From: Leishmania mexicana MHOM/GT/2001/U1103 | Taxonomy: Eukaryota > Euglenozoa > Kinetoplastea > Trypanosomatida > Trypanosomatidae | NCBI RefSeq assembly: GCF_000234665.1 | Contig: NC_018327.1 | Coordinates: forward strand, 343,998-407,997 | Direction: 5' to 3' | DNA length: 64,000 nt | In this document: positions 22,494 to 33,100 of the stretch, piece after piece | Layout of the letters: the number at the start of each line of letters is the position of its first letter | Numbering within the stretch: position 1 is the first letter of the stretch | Made by a program: the position numbers and the translations under genes | The notes under the pieces: generated by a model | Databases searched by the model: none | What the model was told of the DNA's origin: nothing | The model's input: only the letters and a program-made list of their open reading frames with translations

Positions 22494-23540
22494 CTACTGA
22501 ATGAACAGACCCGCGCGTGCGAACGCCTCATCAGGGTTCGACAGCTGCTCCACGTTGAACAGCTCGTACTGGACCGGGGCCGAAGTCCCAGTGCTGAACG
22601 GCACACCGCGGCGCTTTTCGCTCTCCTTGATGGGCCACTGGTAAAGCTCGGCATCACGGCCGGTCAGCCAGTAGTTGCTGCGGAACGTCTTCGGGAACTT
22701 CCTGGTGTTTTCCGACATGATCGGCTCTCCAGATAACAGGAAGGTCGGCACATTCACCGGCGCACGCTGCAGCGTCTTCAGCGCCAGGTGCGGGTCCTCC
22801 AGCTGGTCCACGTTGTAGATAAGGTGGCGGTCGCCCGTTGTCGCCTCCTGGAGCACTGGCAACTGGTCCGGCAGCGGGGCGAGCTTGAAGAACTCCATCT
22901 GACGGCGGGTGAAGTACAGGCCGCTGTTGAAGTCGTTCGACTTGATGTGGTCCTGCAGAAGCTGGAAGGCCTCCCCCTTCTTGCTGTACACGCGGCGACT
23001 GCCACCGCTAACGGGGTACTGCTGAAGGGCTTCGCCGCCGCTGAGCTGGCTGGAGTGAAAGAGCTTAATCTGCGACTTGGTCAGGAGAATGCTCGACCGC
23101 GCGTTGGCTTTAAACTGCAGATTCTCCTTATACGCCTGTCCACGTGTGATCCACCACTTGCTTTGGTAGCTGTGCCGCTGCGCGCGGTCATTGAGCTCGA
23201 ACTGCAGCCGCTCACCGTAGACCTTGCGGCTGCTGTAACTGCTGTGCTTCGGTGCCTCCATCACCTCCGGAGGCGAGAGGAGCTGATCGAAGTTGAACAA
23301 CTCAAGCTGCTTGTCCAAAACCAGCTGCGTAGGCAGGGCACCTGGCTCCGGCTTCATGCCTAGGCGATCCGCCTCCCAGTCCTCGATCCACACATTACTG
23401 GGGCTGTTGCGCGCCCGCTGGTTGCTCTCCAGGATGTGATGCTGCTGACTGAAGACAACGATGGTGCGACCAGCAGTGGGGATTACGGCACCAGTAGCCA
23501 CGCGCTGCAACAGCGCAGACAAAGACATGCGACGGAACAT
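22494..23540 (-). CDS. Mitochondrial repeat-motif protein, paralogue of the 824-aa gene (348 aa)
   Basis: Function not recognised. Two alternating motifs fill the protein. The first (consensus LFNxDQLxxPxEA) occurs at LELFNFDQL (79-87), LIYNVDQLEDPHLAL (240-254) and YELFNVEQLSNPDEAF (325-340), with a weaker copy at 159-166. The second (consensus SxYWxTxxQ) occurs at SYQSKWWITRGQAY (124-137), SGLYFTRRQMEFFKL (206-220) and FRSNYWLTGRDAELY (286-300). This suggests three or four units of 80-90 residues. The N-terminus is Arg-containing and nearly acid-free, so mitochondrial import is likely. The ATG at 23540 follows an acceptor ending TTTTTAG at 23579-23580. The full-length copy is intact, with codon use like its neighbours. 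Confidence 0.9.
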   Translation of the reverse strand: MFRRMSLSALLQRVATGAVIPTAGRTIVVFSQQHHILESNQRARNSPSNVWIEDWEADRLGMKPEPGALPTQLVLDKQLELFNFDQLLSPPEVMEAPKHSSYSSRKVYGERLQFELNDRAQRHSYQSKWWITRGQAYKENLQFKANARSSILLTKSQIKLFHSSQLSGGEALQQYPVSGGSRRVYSKKGEAFQLLQDHIKSNDFNSGLYFTRRQMEFFKLAPLPDQLPVLQEATTGDRHLIYNVDQLEDPHLALKTLQRAPVNVPTFLLSGEPIMSENTRKFPKTFRSNYWLTGRDAELYQWPIKESEKRRGVPFSTGTSAPVQYELFNVEQLSNPDEAFARAGLFIQ

Positions 23541-23578
23541 GTTGCGCGTGCTTGTGTTGCGCGACGGTGAAGAAGCTG

Positions 23579-23604
23579 CTAAAAATTACGAAAAGAAAAG
23601 CGTG
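23579..23604 (-). promoter_or_regulatory. Putative trans-splice acceptor of the 348-aa gene
   Basis: Minus strand reads CTTTTCTTTTCGTAATTTTTAG, with AG at 23580-23579 and no ATG before 23540. The inferred 5' UTR is 38 nt. Confidence 0.6.
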
Positions 23605-24527
23605 ACAGATGGAGAGGTGTGTGTGTGTGCTTGCCTCTATGACGTGGGGGGGGGGGCGTAGGATCTCTATGAGGAGGCGGAAGATCAGCGTAAGGGAGAG
23701 GCGCGAGACCACCAGTGCGGTGTTGCCCAACAACGCAAAACGAAAAAAAATAAAAGAGGAGATATGCGGGAGGCAAGCTGGAGGTGGGTTGAGGCGGGAA
23801 GCGGGGTGATGGTGGAAAAACGGGAGGGTGTATGCGTGAGGAGGGCAGAGAGCAAGACGAGAAAAGAATGGGAGGAAGGGAGGACGAAGGGGGGCCGAGT
23901 AATAAAATGTGGCGACGACTGTGCGTCCGTGTGTGTGTGTGTGTGATGCCTTGCGCTCTCAGGTTTTGTTTTGTTTTTGCGTCTCTCTATCTCTGTACCA
24001 ACCGCAAAGGTGTCTGTGAAGAACACAGTCACGCATATGTGGTACGAGGTGGGGGAGGGAAGAGGTCGCAGATCACAAGAGGTAGACGAGAGTGGCAATC
24101 AGCCGTGAAGCCGAGTCGGCGATGGTGCCCGCACGGCGCATCGGCGCGTGCGGGAGTCCGCCGGCACACATACATGCACACGAATTCGTATTCGCGCCGT
24201 TCCCTTTTGCGTCCGTGTGTGTGTGTGCGCGTGGAGGTGACTCGGTTCACCTCTCTTCAATCTGTTCGCGTGTGTTGTTGAAAGCGGCGCTGTTTTACAC
24301 TTTCTTTTTTTCCGTTTGTTGCGCGTTGCATGCTGGCAATTCGCTTTTTCCGTCGATGGACAACTTGCGTGTGGAAAAGCAGCGGTGCGCCGAGGAAGCG
24401 GTGCGGGTGTCACAGAGGCGTGAGCAGGCGCGCGAGGAAGGGGAGGGGGGAAGGGGTTTACTCACACACCACAGATCTAGTTGGCAGATGCGAGCCCGAC
24501 AGAGCACAGACACGCATGCTACAACCC
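23605..24527. other. Intergenic region
   Basis: No supportable minus-strand gene. A plus-strand frame beginning at an ATG near 24358 (MDNLRVEKQRCAEEAV) looks locally protein-like but runs into G-rich low complexity after about 30 codons and has no domain. Confidence 0.4.
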
Positions 24528-25096
24528 CTAGGACGAGTTATAGTGCTTACGAAACGCCGGCGTGTTCATCCGCGGTAGCCGCCCTGCGCGCCTCTTGTAG
24601 TGGAATGTGGCACCCGGGTCTGACAAGCGCGAGACGCGCCCACCAGGACGCGACAGCAGCGACCCTTGCGCGTTGGCCACATACGTGTGGCCCTGCCGGT
24701 GGCTTGCCGGGTCTGGCAGGCTGCGTTGTGTGAGCTGCAGTATTCCGTGAAGGCGATGCAGCGTGGGGGCGTTGCGTAGCTGCCGGATATCTGGCTGCTT
24801 CCACATGCGCGGCCCCCCATGGCTGGCGCGAGAAGCAAGCAAAGAGGTGCTCGTGGCAAACGGCGTCGCCGGCCGGCACAACCACAAGGAGCAGTGCAGC
24901 ATCTTTCTCCGCCACCTTCGCCTCCCCATCGCCCCCCACGCGCTTCGAGAGGCCGACGTGAAAGACGTGCGGTCGTCACGGATGGCGCACCGCCTTCTCG
25001 AGCGCAACCTAACGCGAGTAAGACTTGGCAGAAAGTGCGGTCGGAACAATGCTGCTGATGAAAGGCAACGACCGTGACGCGTCCTTCTCAAGAAGC
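24528..25096 (-). pseudogene. Probable decayed protein-coding gene, unidentified
   Basis: Coding character (GC-rich third positions, balanced second positions, varied residues) is clear but changes frame. From about 25090 to 24820 it lies in a frame containing HVFHVGLSKRVGGDGEAKV and a hydrophobic ALLLVVVPAG stretch, interrupted by TAG and TGA about 10 codons apart, near 25010 and 24978. From about 24806 to the stop at 24528 it continues in another frame, beginning MWKQPDIRQLRN and ending TPAFRKHYNSS. Alternatively the right frame alone is a small intact gene: the ATG at 24902 gives 124 aa with a presequence-like start, and the ATG at 24806 gives 92 aa. Sequencing indels could also produce this picture. 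I do not recognise the family. Confidence 0.4.
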
Positions 25097-25106
25097 ACCG
25101 CGTCGT

Positions 25107-25137
<31 letters not shown>

Positions 25138-25883
25138 TAAATGCGATGACACACCTGCGTAGCGGCAGGCGTCGAAAGAAGCAGAGGAGGGACGCAGAAG
25201 AAGTACTGCACAAGTATGGCGCCTGTGCCAGAGAACGAGGGCTTGCACGTGCTGTTGCGAGCATTTCTCACCCACCCACACACACACACACAGGCCTCGC
25301 TTTACAACCAGTTCCAAGAGAGCTCGCCGCACGGGGTGTAGGCAGCCCTCGTGTGCTGAATCACCTAAGCTCATGTGCCGCAGTGGTTCCCGTTGATCCC
25401 GGACGGACGCTCTCAGCCACCGCTTGCAGCGGTTGCTTTTCCCATTCGCTCTGTTTTTCGTTTTATGGTTGGTCGACGCGAAGCAGGTGAGAGCGCGGGG
25501 CTGGTGTCGCCGCCCCATGAGATGAGGAAACGGAAAAATGAGGAGCCCCAAACAACGACGCACAGCAGCGGCAGTCGGACAAGCATCACGTGCCCGCTTT
25601 TTTTTTGGTTGTTCTTCTCGCCAATGTGCATTCGCCTCCATCGCGGATACGCTCCGGCGGAGTTGCCGTTAGAATGCCTACGAGGAAGGACGTCTCTGCA
25701 ACACATGCGAGTGTAGCCCCCCCTCCTCTTCCCAAGATTGGAGGATGGGACAGATGTAGTCCCCTTCGGCGTGCTTTTCTTTCCGTTGCGGCGTTCCGTG
25801 TCGCTGCCCGCGCAATCACGCTAGCATGCACGCATAGAGTGAGGGGGAGGGTAGAAGCACCGAAGCACACGCGCATATGGGTG
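25097..25883. other. Intergenic region / 3' flank of the 1424-aa gene
   Basis: Starts with a (GT)n tract and an 18-base G-run (about 25104-25138). No supportable gene in the remainder. Confidence 0.45.
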
Positions 25884-28800
25884 CTATGCGTACATGCGGT
25901 GTTGCGTGCCGGCTGCGGCGGCTGCGCTGCCGCCCCACAGCTCCAGCACGGTGCGGTGCTCCATCTCTAGTCGATGGAGCCGCGAGAGCACTAGCCCGTA
26001 CACGGGAACGTAGTCGCTGAGTGCCGCACCGCTCAGCCGCAGTTGTGCGCTGCTCTCCTGCCACGCCGCTCCATTCTCGATAAATTCGTTGTCCATTGTC
26101 TGTATGGTAGCGAGATACTCCTCGTCACCGCGGAGAAGCCGGATCAGTCGACTGACAGGGCCCTCCCACGATGCTCGCAGGGCTTCGCGAGCGGCCCGTT
26201 CTGCGTCCGTCATTGCAACGAAAGAAGCCTTTACCTCTTTCGTAAAAGGAGTGGCGGCGGCCGTCGAGTCATGCCGAAGGACTCGTCCGGGGCTCGCTGG
26301 ACCGATCAGTGGCACCGCTGCAGCACCACCGGTGGCACCCGTAACCCACGGTGATTGCAGGTCCCTGAGGATCGGTTCAATACTCGTCGTGGCGATCTGC
26401 GTCAGCTCCCGCACCTTGCACTTGAGAGGGGTTAAGTAGTCCCGCCAGGTGGCCTGAATGGTGGGCAGCAGTAGCCCTTGACGAATGCGCTGAGAAACGA
26501 GTCCATTCATCCGTGTACAGCCTGGCGAACCTGCCGTCCCGGTGGATAAAGTCAGTGAAGGCGTATGCGTAAGGATGGTCGGCGACGGCAGGGTGCTCTC
26601 CACGTAAGGCGAGGAGGCGTCAGTGACTTGCCTACTGCTACTGTTGGCATCGAGCAAGACGTGCTGCAACGTGTGCAGGAGAATAGCGTAGTTTCGGCGC
26701 ACCTGGTCTAGAACGCCCTCGCTCGGTCGAGCATCCATGAACGTCTCTGGGACCACGTTGGCCACGTAAGGGCCAAGGTAGCGCAGACACTGAATCTCTA
26801 CCTCCTCGGCGGAAAAGCGCGCTGGAAGCGCCGCGGCCATTGTGGAAGCACCGGTGCCCATCTCCGTGGTCGCACCGGTGTGTGGCAGTGTTGATGGCAA
26901 AGCCAATTGACTTGTGCTAGTCGACGAGATCGAGTCGTGAGTTGCGGGCGGGGGCAGCCGTCCTGGAGCGGTGCTCGTAGCTAAGCTCGCGCCAAACGGG
27001 TCGGCGTCGCACAGGCTTGTGTAGGCGGGCTCCAGCACCCTGGTCTCCTCCACCGCTGCCGTTGCCGCTCCCGAAGCACCAATGGTCATCGGCGTGGTCC
27101 GGCAGTCCGGGGAGCCCTCTCTCATGCTCCGCAGAGGAGAAGCGACTGTGCCGGCAAAGGCAGGTGTAGCCCGGTGGGCAGGGTCAGCGCTCATCAGCGC
27201 CGTCTGTGGCTCGCTGGACACCGGCGCCGGAGTCGCGGTCGTCCGCCGCAGGTTGACGCCTATCTTCGTCAGCCACTTCGACCCGGTCTCGCTCAGCAGC
27301 AGGAGTGCCTTGCTGCCCTGCAGCATTTTCTGAATGCCAGCACCACTGGTCACCTGGCCACCTGGTCTCTGCGCATTCAAGTTGCCGGCGCCGGTGCCGC
27401 TGAAGAGATGAGTTGGTGTATTGGCTGCGGCCCCAGTGCGGCTCGCCAGTGCCTCCTGCAGCGACCTCTCAGGTCTGATGGCGCCACCGCTGAAGTAGCA
27501 TACGAGGAAGCGGTCGACGTTGTGCTCGATGAGCGTCAAATACGTATCGGTGCAAACATTCTTGAAAGCGTAGTAGCTCTCGGCGCGACTCTGGAAGGCG
27601 GTGAGGCTCTGCTCCCACTCGACGATGTACCCAGGCCGAGGTGCCGGCTTCGCGTCAGCAATGGACAACGACGGCCTCGAACTGGCACCACTACGCCCAT
27701 CACCCGGGGCAGGAGCAGCAGCAGTGCTTCCTGTCACCTGCGCACTGCTATCTGGGAGTTCGATTGCGTTTTCGGACCCAGATAGAGAGCCCTCGAATCG
27801 GCAATGCCACTTCAAGCTCGCCACCGTGGGGGAGATGAAGGATGAGTTTGTGGCGCCCGCGTTAAGACTTGCCTCCGCAGCAGTAGCACCATGCGCGGAC
27901 GGAGATCGAGAATGGCCGGTGGATAGCTGCTGCAGGGCTGGGGATTGGTTGAAGCTGCTGCCTCTGCCCATGGCTGGCGCGTGGGACACGGTCACCGGCT
28001 GTGCGAGGCCCGGCAGCGCCTCGTTGAGCGAAGTCATTTGAGGACTCCGGCAAAAGATGATGGAATGAGGCGGCCCTGGCGGCGGCAGCGTCGTCACCGC
28101 TGAGGCGGATGGGACTCGTAGGGATGGCTGCAGCTGCGGGTGGGGCTGATGTGACGGTGGTTGTCCTTGCAGTAGCTGTGAAGCGTACTGAAGAGGCGGT
28201 AGTTCGAACGGCGCCAGCGAGCGGCAGGTGTCCGCCAGGATGGAGCCGGCCTCCGAGGATGGCACGGAGTCGCTCACACCATAGACAGCGACACCAGTGC
28301 TGCCGACGGGTGGCATGGGCGGGGTCGCCTGCCCGGCATGGCGACCGCATGCGACGCTTGGGGAACGCACGTGGGATATGGCTGTGGGTCGTGGCCCGCC
28401 TCCCCCAGCGCTCATCACGGATGCGTCCTCCGTGCCGTCGGCTGCGACTGCTGCGCCGCAGGATGAAGTCAAGGGAAACAAGAAGCTGCGGCTCAGATTG
28501 TCATTACCGGTGGTGCCCATGTAAAAGCTGTGGTTGTGATTCGACAGCGTGGCGGAACAGACGGATCCGTCGAGCAGCTTCCGCGGCGTCCCGGCGCCGA
28601 CGTTGGCTCTCTCCGCGCCACCACCCGGGTGTGGATGCTGCCTCAGCGTTGGAGGGTCGAGCACCGGTGGAAACTGTGCTGGGGCCGGTGCCTGAAAGTC
28701 CCCGTGGCCCGCGTCACTAACGCCGGCACTGGCACTTCCGCTGTTGCCCAGCTGGGCGAAGGTGACGTGCTGCAGTTGCGGTGATATTTTCGGGGACGAC

Positions 28801-30158
28801 ACGTTCATACCCTCAGAAGTGGCGGCAGTGAATGCCGTCCTGTTGGTGTTGGACGACGCGCCACCCACCTCCCACATCGATGACGGTAACGCATACAGGG
28901 TGCGAAGAGGGGCGCCTTCGCTTGAGTGCCGTGGAGGCGGACCGCTGACGCAGACAGGCGTCTTGAACGATGGCGTTTGGATCACGTTCCCGGCGCTGCC
29001 CGGACTGCTCGCGCCACCTCCCGGGCTCAATGCAGAGGTAACAGGAGATGACGAGTGTCTAAGAGCGCCGCAGCTGACGATAGCTGAAGTGTGTGGCGTC
29101 GGTGTGAGCGCAGACGCAGGCGTGCTAGAGTAAGATGGACAGGCAAGAGGTGCGGGCACCTGATGATTCTGAGCCTGGCACTCGGCTGCGGCCCACGACG
29201 GCGCGCCACCCTGGCCCGCCGCGGTCGTCGCCGCGGACGCGGTGAGTGAAACGCTAGGCCAGGCTTGAAAGGGATTCACAGTCGTGTGCGCGGCCGTAGA
29301 GTCGTGGGCCGTCCCAGTCGGTGCAGGTCTCAAGAGTGGCAGCGCAGCCCCACTGTTGGTCACTGGTGTTGACTTTGGGGCAGCGTGCGATGACGCGGAG
29401 GGCAACATCATGGTGGATGCGCACGCCGTGTCACCGGCAGGACTTCCCGCTGCCGCAAGACTCAAAGGTGACCCGGAGAGGCACAAAGGCGGTGGCGCCT
29501 GATGAAAGCTAGACGCCCATGTGGGGCCCAGACCGGGCGACGGTCGTGTATCGACTGCGGTGACTCCCATCGATGGAGAAGCGACGGGACTTCCGCTCGG
29601 GTCGTAGCCAAGCACGTCCTGCCCAGGGGAAGCGACGGCTTGTCGAGAGAACAGCGACCCCGAAATGGGGCACACCGCCGGGGACGACATTATTGAGGCC
29701 GGTACCCCCACAGTCGGCGGAGATGCTAGAGGTTGAAAAGTATGGCGCTCAAGACGTGGCTGCGGCAGCGACGGCGGTGCAGCGTGGGAGCCCGGACGTG
29801 CCTGCCGACTCCAACCATCACCCGTTGCTGCCGCCGTTACTGGTGCGGCGGTCTCACAAGCAGCGCCGTCGCCGCCCTCAGGCGGCGGGAACGCGGTCCG
29901 ATTGCAGTGCCCGCACTGAGAGCCATTTAACGACTCAAGATGCTCGTCCGAGACTAGGCTTGCATGGTGATGGCTCATTACAGAGGACGCACCAAGCGTG
30001 TTTGGTCTGCTACACCGTGTAGGGTCCACGGTGGCCGGCGGGCAGCTGCCGGTGTTAGACTCACACATCATGCCAGACGTGTGCGCCGCCATCGACACGC
30101 CAGCGAGCTCCTCAGCGGCGGTGACCACCGACACGACAGGCGGCAGCGCTGCCCACAT
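25884..30158 (-). CDS. Large low-complexity protein of unknown function (1424 aa)
   Basis: Not recognised. Roughly the first 830 residues are Ser/Pro/Ala/Gly/Thr-rich, without predicted folds, and resemble a disordered scaffold. From about residue 840 the composition becomes normal: a block with EWEQSLTAFQSRAESYYAFK (from about 848), then helical blocks near 1118 (VEIQCLRYLGPYVANVV), 1210-1255 and 1303-1420. The last is rich in Glu, Arg, Ala and Leu and looks like long amphipathic helices. No transmembrane segment or signal peptide. The ATG at 30158 is the first in frame. The nearest plausible splice acceptor (AG at 30162-30161, after CTGTTGTTTCGCTGACCGCC) would leave only two nucleotides of 5' UTR, so a start at Met22 or further in is possible. 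Coding status is secure from length and codon bias. Confidence 0.85.
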   Translation of the reverse strand: MWAALPPVVSVVTAAEELAGVSMAAHTSGMMCESNTGSCPPATVDPTRCSRPNTLGASSVMSHHHASLVSDEHLESLNGSQCGHCNRTAFPPPEGGDGAACETAAPVTAAATGDGWSRQARPGSHAAPPSLPQPRLERHTFQPLASPPTVGVPASIMSSPAVCPISGSLFSRQAVASPGQDVLGYDPSGSPVASPSMGVTAVDTRPSPGLGPTWASSFHQAPPPLCLSGSPLSLAAAGSPAGDTACASTMMLPSASSHAAPKSTPVTNSGAALPLLRPAPTGTAHDSTAAHTTVNPFQAWPSVSLTASAATTAAGQGGAPSWAAAECQAQNHQVPAPLACPSYSSTPASALTPTPHTSAIVSCGALRHSSSPVTSALSPGGGASSPGSAGNVIQTPSFKTPVCVSGPPPRHSSEGAPLRTLYALPSSMWEVGGASSNTNRTAFTAATSEGMNVSSPKISPQLQHVTFAQLGNSGSASAGVSDAGHGDFQAPAPAQFPPVLDPPTLRQHPHPGGGAERANVGAGTPRKLLDGSVCSATLSNHNHSFYMGTTGNDNLSRSFLFPLTSSCGAAVAADGTEDASVMSAGGGGPRPTAISHVRSPSVACGRHAGQATPPMPPVGSTGVAVYGVSDSVPSSEAGSILADTCRSLAPFELPPLQYASQLLQGQPPSHQPHPQLQPSLRVPSASAVTTLPPPGPPHSIIFCRSPQMTSLNEALPGLAQPVTVSHAPAMGRGSSFNQSPALQQLSTGHSRSPSAHGATAAEASLNAGATNSSFISPTVASLKWHCRFEGSLSGSENAIELPDSSAQVTGSTAAAPAPGDGRSGASSRPSLSIADAKPAPRPGYIVEWEQSLTAFQSRAESYYAFKNVCTDTYLTLIEHNVDRFLVCYFSGGAIRPERSLQEALASRTGAAANTPTHLFSGTGAGNLNAQRPGGQVTSGAGIQKMLQGSKALLLLSETGSKWLTKIGVNLRRTTATPAPVSSEPQTALMSADPAHRATPAFAGTVASPLRSMREGSPDCRTTPMTIGASGAATAAVEETRVLEPAYTSLCDADPFGASLATSTAPGRLPPPATHDSISSTSTSQLALPSTLPHTGATTEMGTGASTMAAALPARFSAEEVEIQCLRYLGPYVANVVPETFMDARPSEGVLDQVRRNYAILLHTLQHVLLDANSSSRQVTDASSPYVESTLPSPTILTHTPSLTLSTGTAGSPGCTRMNGLVSQRIRQGLLLPTIQATWRDYLTPLKCKVRELTQIATTSIEPILRDLQSPWVTGATGGAAAVPLIGPASPGRVLRHDSTAAATPFTKEVKASFVAMTDAERAAREALRASWEGPVSRLIRLLRGDEEYLATIQTMDNEFIENGAAWQESSAQLRLSGAALSDYVPVYGLVLSRLHRLEMEHRTVLELWGGSAAAAAGTQHRMYA

Positions 30159-33100
30159 GTCTGGCGGTCAGCGAAACAACAGCAGATTGAGCCGGCGCAC
30201 GCGCAGGGGCGGCACCATAAGAATGAGAAAGGGGCAGCCTGGGAGTGTCCTCGGCGATGCTGATGAACACTGGCACGGCAAACTGCGGTGGGGCACGATG
30301 CACACGTACGAGCAGAGAAGCGAAAAAAAAAGAGGGAGGGACAAAACGCCGCCGACGATGATGACCACCAGCACCAGCAGCAGCCGGCACACCGCCGTGA
30401 GTGAAAGGAAATGGGGGGAGGACGTGAAGTGAAGCGTGTGTGGTGTGTGTGGCAGGGCAAGGCAGTGTTCTTGTGGAAGTCGACAAGCGGATAAGGTACA
30501 CATGCATACATAACTGCAAAAGTGGGAGAAAGACAGCGTCGGCAGTCGAAGCACTGCAAGGAAGAGCAAGACGACAACAGCAAGTTAGATGTGTCCCACC
30601 TCCCCTTCCCTCCTCTCTCACATACAAACACACCCTCTCCCCTCTCCCGAAAACGAAAACTAAACTCAATCGATGCCAACGATGTCGATGCGTGCAAAAG
30701 GGCACAAATTTCATAAGTCTATGCAGGGCAACGTTACGTGTCCTTCGCGCAGGTAAATGCCTCCTGCTCCTTCGCCAGCGTTACGGACTCGGATAGAGCG
30801 CAGAGAAAGAGGAAGGCGAGAGAGAGAGTGTGCGTTGCACCGAGATCATCCAGCGAGTCTACATGTTCGTCGCAGTCCACCCGACCTCGGGGGAGGGGGA
30901 GGGGGAGCGGTGTCTGTGCGGCCGTGCCGCTCACACACCAAGAGGGCCGTACCAGCAGGCATGGAGCGTGTCCTTCATGCAACAGCAATACATTCGCGCG
31001 TATACGCCGGTGTCTGTGCACACGGGCGAGAGTGCTGTGCAACCTAATCCGTCCAGCGTGCTGTCTCACCAGGTGAGGAGGCGAAGAGGGGGGTTCGTGT
31101 GTGGGCGAAACGTGTGGTGGAGGCGCTGAGAGTGAACTCAGCGAGAGACAAGGGTGCCATAAGCCCACCAGAGTCCTGTTCTCAGCATGGGTGAAGTAGG
31201 AATGGCAGGTGGAACGTTTATCGCGCTTTGACCGGGCCAAGAAAAGAACGCCCGGCCGTACCGCCGCTCTCGTCGCGCTGTTATGTTCCGAGAACACCTG
31301 TGCCAGGATACGTAAAAGGAGCAGAGCAAGAATAGTCTCCGCAGGGACTGGGGCACGCGCTTGCTGGCTTCGGGAAAAGAAGAGAAGACAGTCCAGAGAA
31401 GATCCGGACAGAGAGCGAGCGAGGGTCAGCCGTCAGCCTTCACTGCTCGAGGCGCGCCTTGCCTTTCCCCACTGTGTGTAGCTGCGAGTTCCTCGCAGCA
31501 CTCCGAGCACAACGCGGCTCGCCGCAAACGGGCAACGAAGCACGAAATATGGAAAACATGAACAAAGGAAAAAGAAAAGCGCTGCCCGAGCCAGTGCCGG
31601 TACAGCGCGGCGTCGTGGGAGGATGCAGAGAGAGAGAGGAAAAGCATGAGGGAGGGAGAGAGGGTTGGCAGCCGTGGCCCAAGAACCGTCGACTCGGCGA
31701 GTTGATACGCGGAGGAAGGAAAAGATGGACCAGGCGGTGAGCGGATGGGGTGGGGTGGGAGGGGGGGATCAGCAGGTGACACAAGACGAAGAGGGATGAA
31801 GCGATAGAAGAGAGCAGCACAGAGAATCCGCGCAACGCCACACCCCGCAGGGGAGGGGGGACACAAAGAAAAATACGAAGCAAACCGCTACAAGAACCTC
31901 CCCCCCCGACACCTGCAGCGGTTCCCGGCGCGACAATGCGTGTAGAAGCATCAATCAGCGAATAAAGGAGGGCCCGCTCGCACACGACGACTTTACGGTA
32001 AGAAGAGAGGTGAGAGGAGCAACGAGCGCGCGTGTGCCTTGTATAGTCGATAGCCGCACCAGCGACAACGGAAAGGCAACGCAAAAGCTTGCCAGCTTGA
32101 ATTCGCGGCGGTGGGGGGTGGATGAGGGGGTTACTGTGCGATGCAGCAAGAATGGCGGAAGGAGCACAAAGTAACCGAAGAAAAGGTCAGTGAATAACGG
32201 AAATAACTCGAGGTTTGCCCCTCTCGCTGCGTGTGTGCGTGCGGCGCTTTCGTGGTTTGCCCTCCCCCAAATCCTATTTCTGCTGTTTGTTTTCGTCGCT
32301 TCTGCAGCTGGCAGTGGCTGATGGAGAAGAGATTGCAGGTCGGGAAGGGAGGCGCCGAAAAAAGTCTTCGCTCCTGTCCCGCATAGGCGGTGGGTGTGTG
32401 GTGAGTGTATGGGTGCCGTTGTGCACGGAAAAGCAGCAGGAGGGGGGCGGGGCGGATGGAGAAAACACTCACAAAGCGAGAGAAAAGGAGGTGCAAGCAA
32501 GGCGGCACGGCAGCACCAGCGAGAACACTCACGGCGCACGCACAAGAGTGAAGCGGAGATGGAGGGAGAGAGAGCAAGAGATATGCAGTAAGTGCACGAG
32601 ATGGTATGGTGTGCTTGTATGCACAGACCACGCAGGTGAGGCACATTGCCTTCAGGCACACCCGTGGAGCTGTCAACAAAGCGCTCCGGTGCTTTTCGCT
32701 CGAGACTCGGCAGTCTCTCATGGGAAAGATGTCCACGACTCCGCTTGGCGCGCTGCATCCCATGCAGGCGTCAACGTTGGTGTCTATGCGCGCCTGAGCG
32801 TGCGTTACACAGGCAGTTTACACAGCTGCTGCACTATCCGAGTCGCTGTTTTCTTCTTGTTCTTCGAGCTGAGGAATGTGCGTGTCGCGTTCCATTTTTT
32901 TTGTGCTTCTGATAAGAACGCAAAGACGGCGAGCACAGAACAACAATATGTATATATATACGTATATACATATATCCGTCCCTCCATGTGTCCTGCAAAA
33001 GGGGTAGGGGGGGGGGGCTGAGGAGTGTCGTCAGTCTATGTCCCGTCCTGCTCTAGCACACCCACCCCACACACACAAAGAGAGGAAGGCATCGCCTCGA

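Noticed and set aside
30734..31297. 187-codon minus-strand frame
   Set aside because: The frame contains no ATG (it opens at a GTG), so it cannot be an ordinary gene despite some coding-like stretches.
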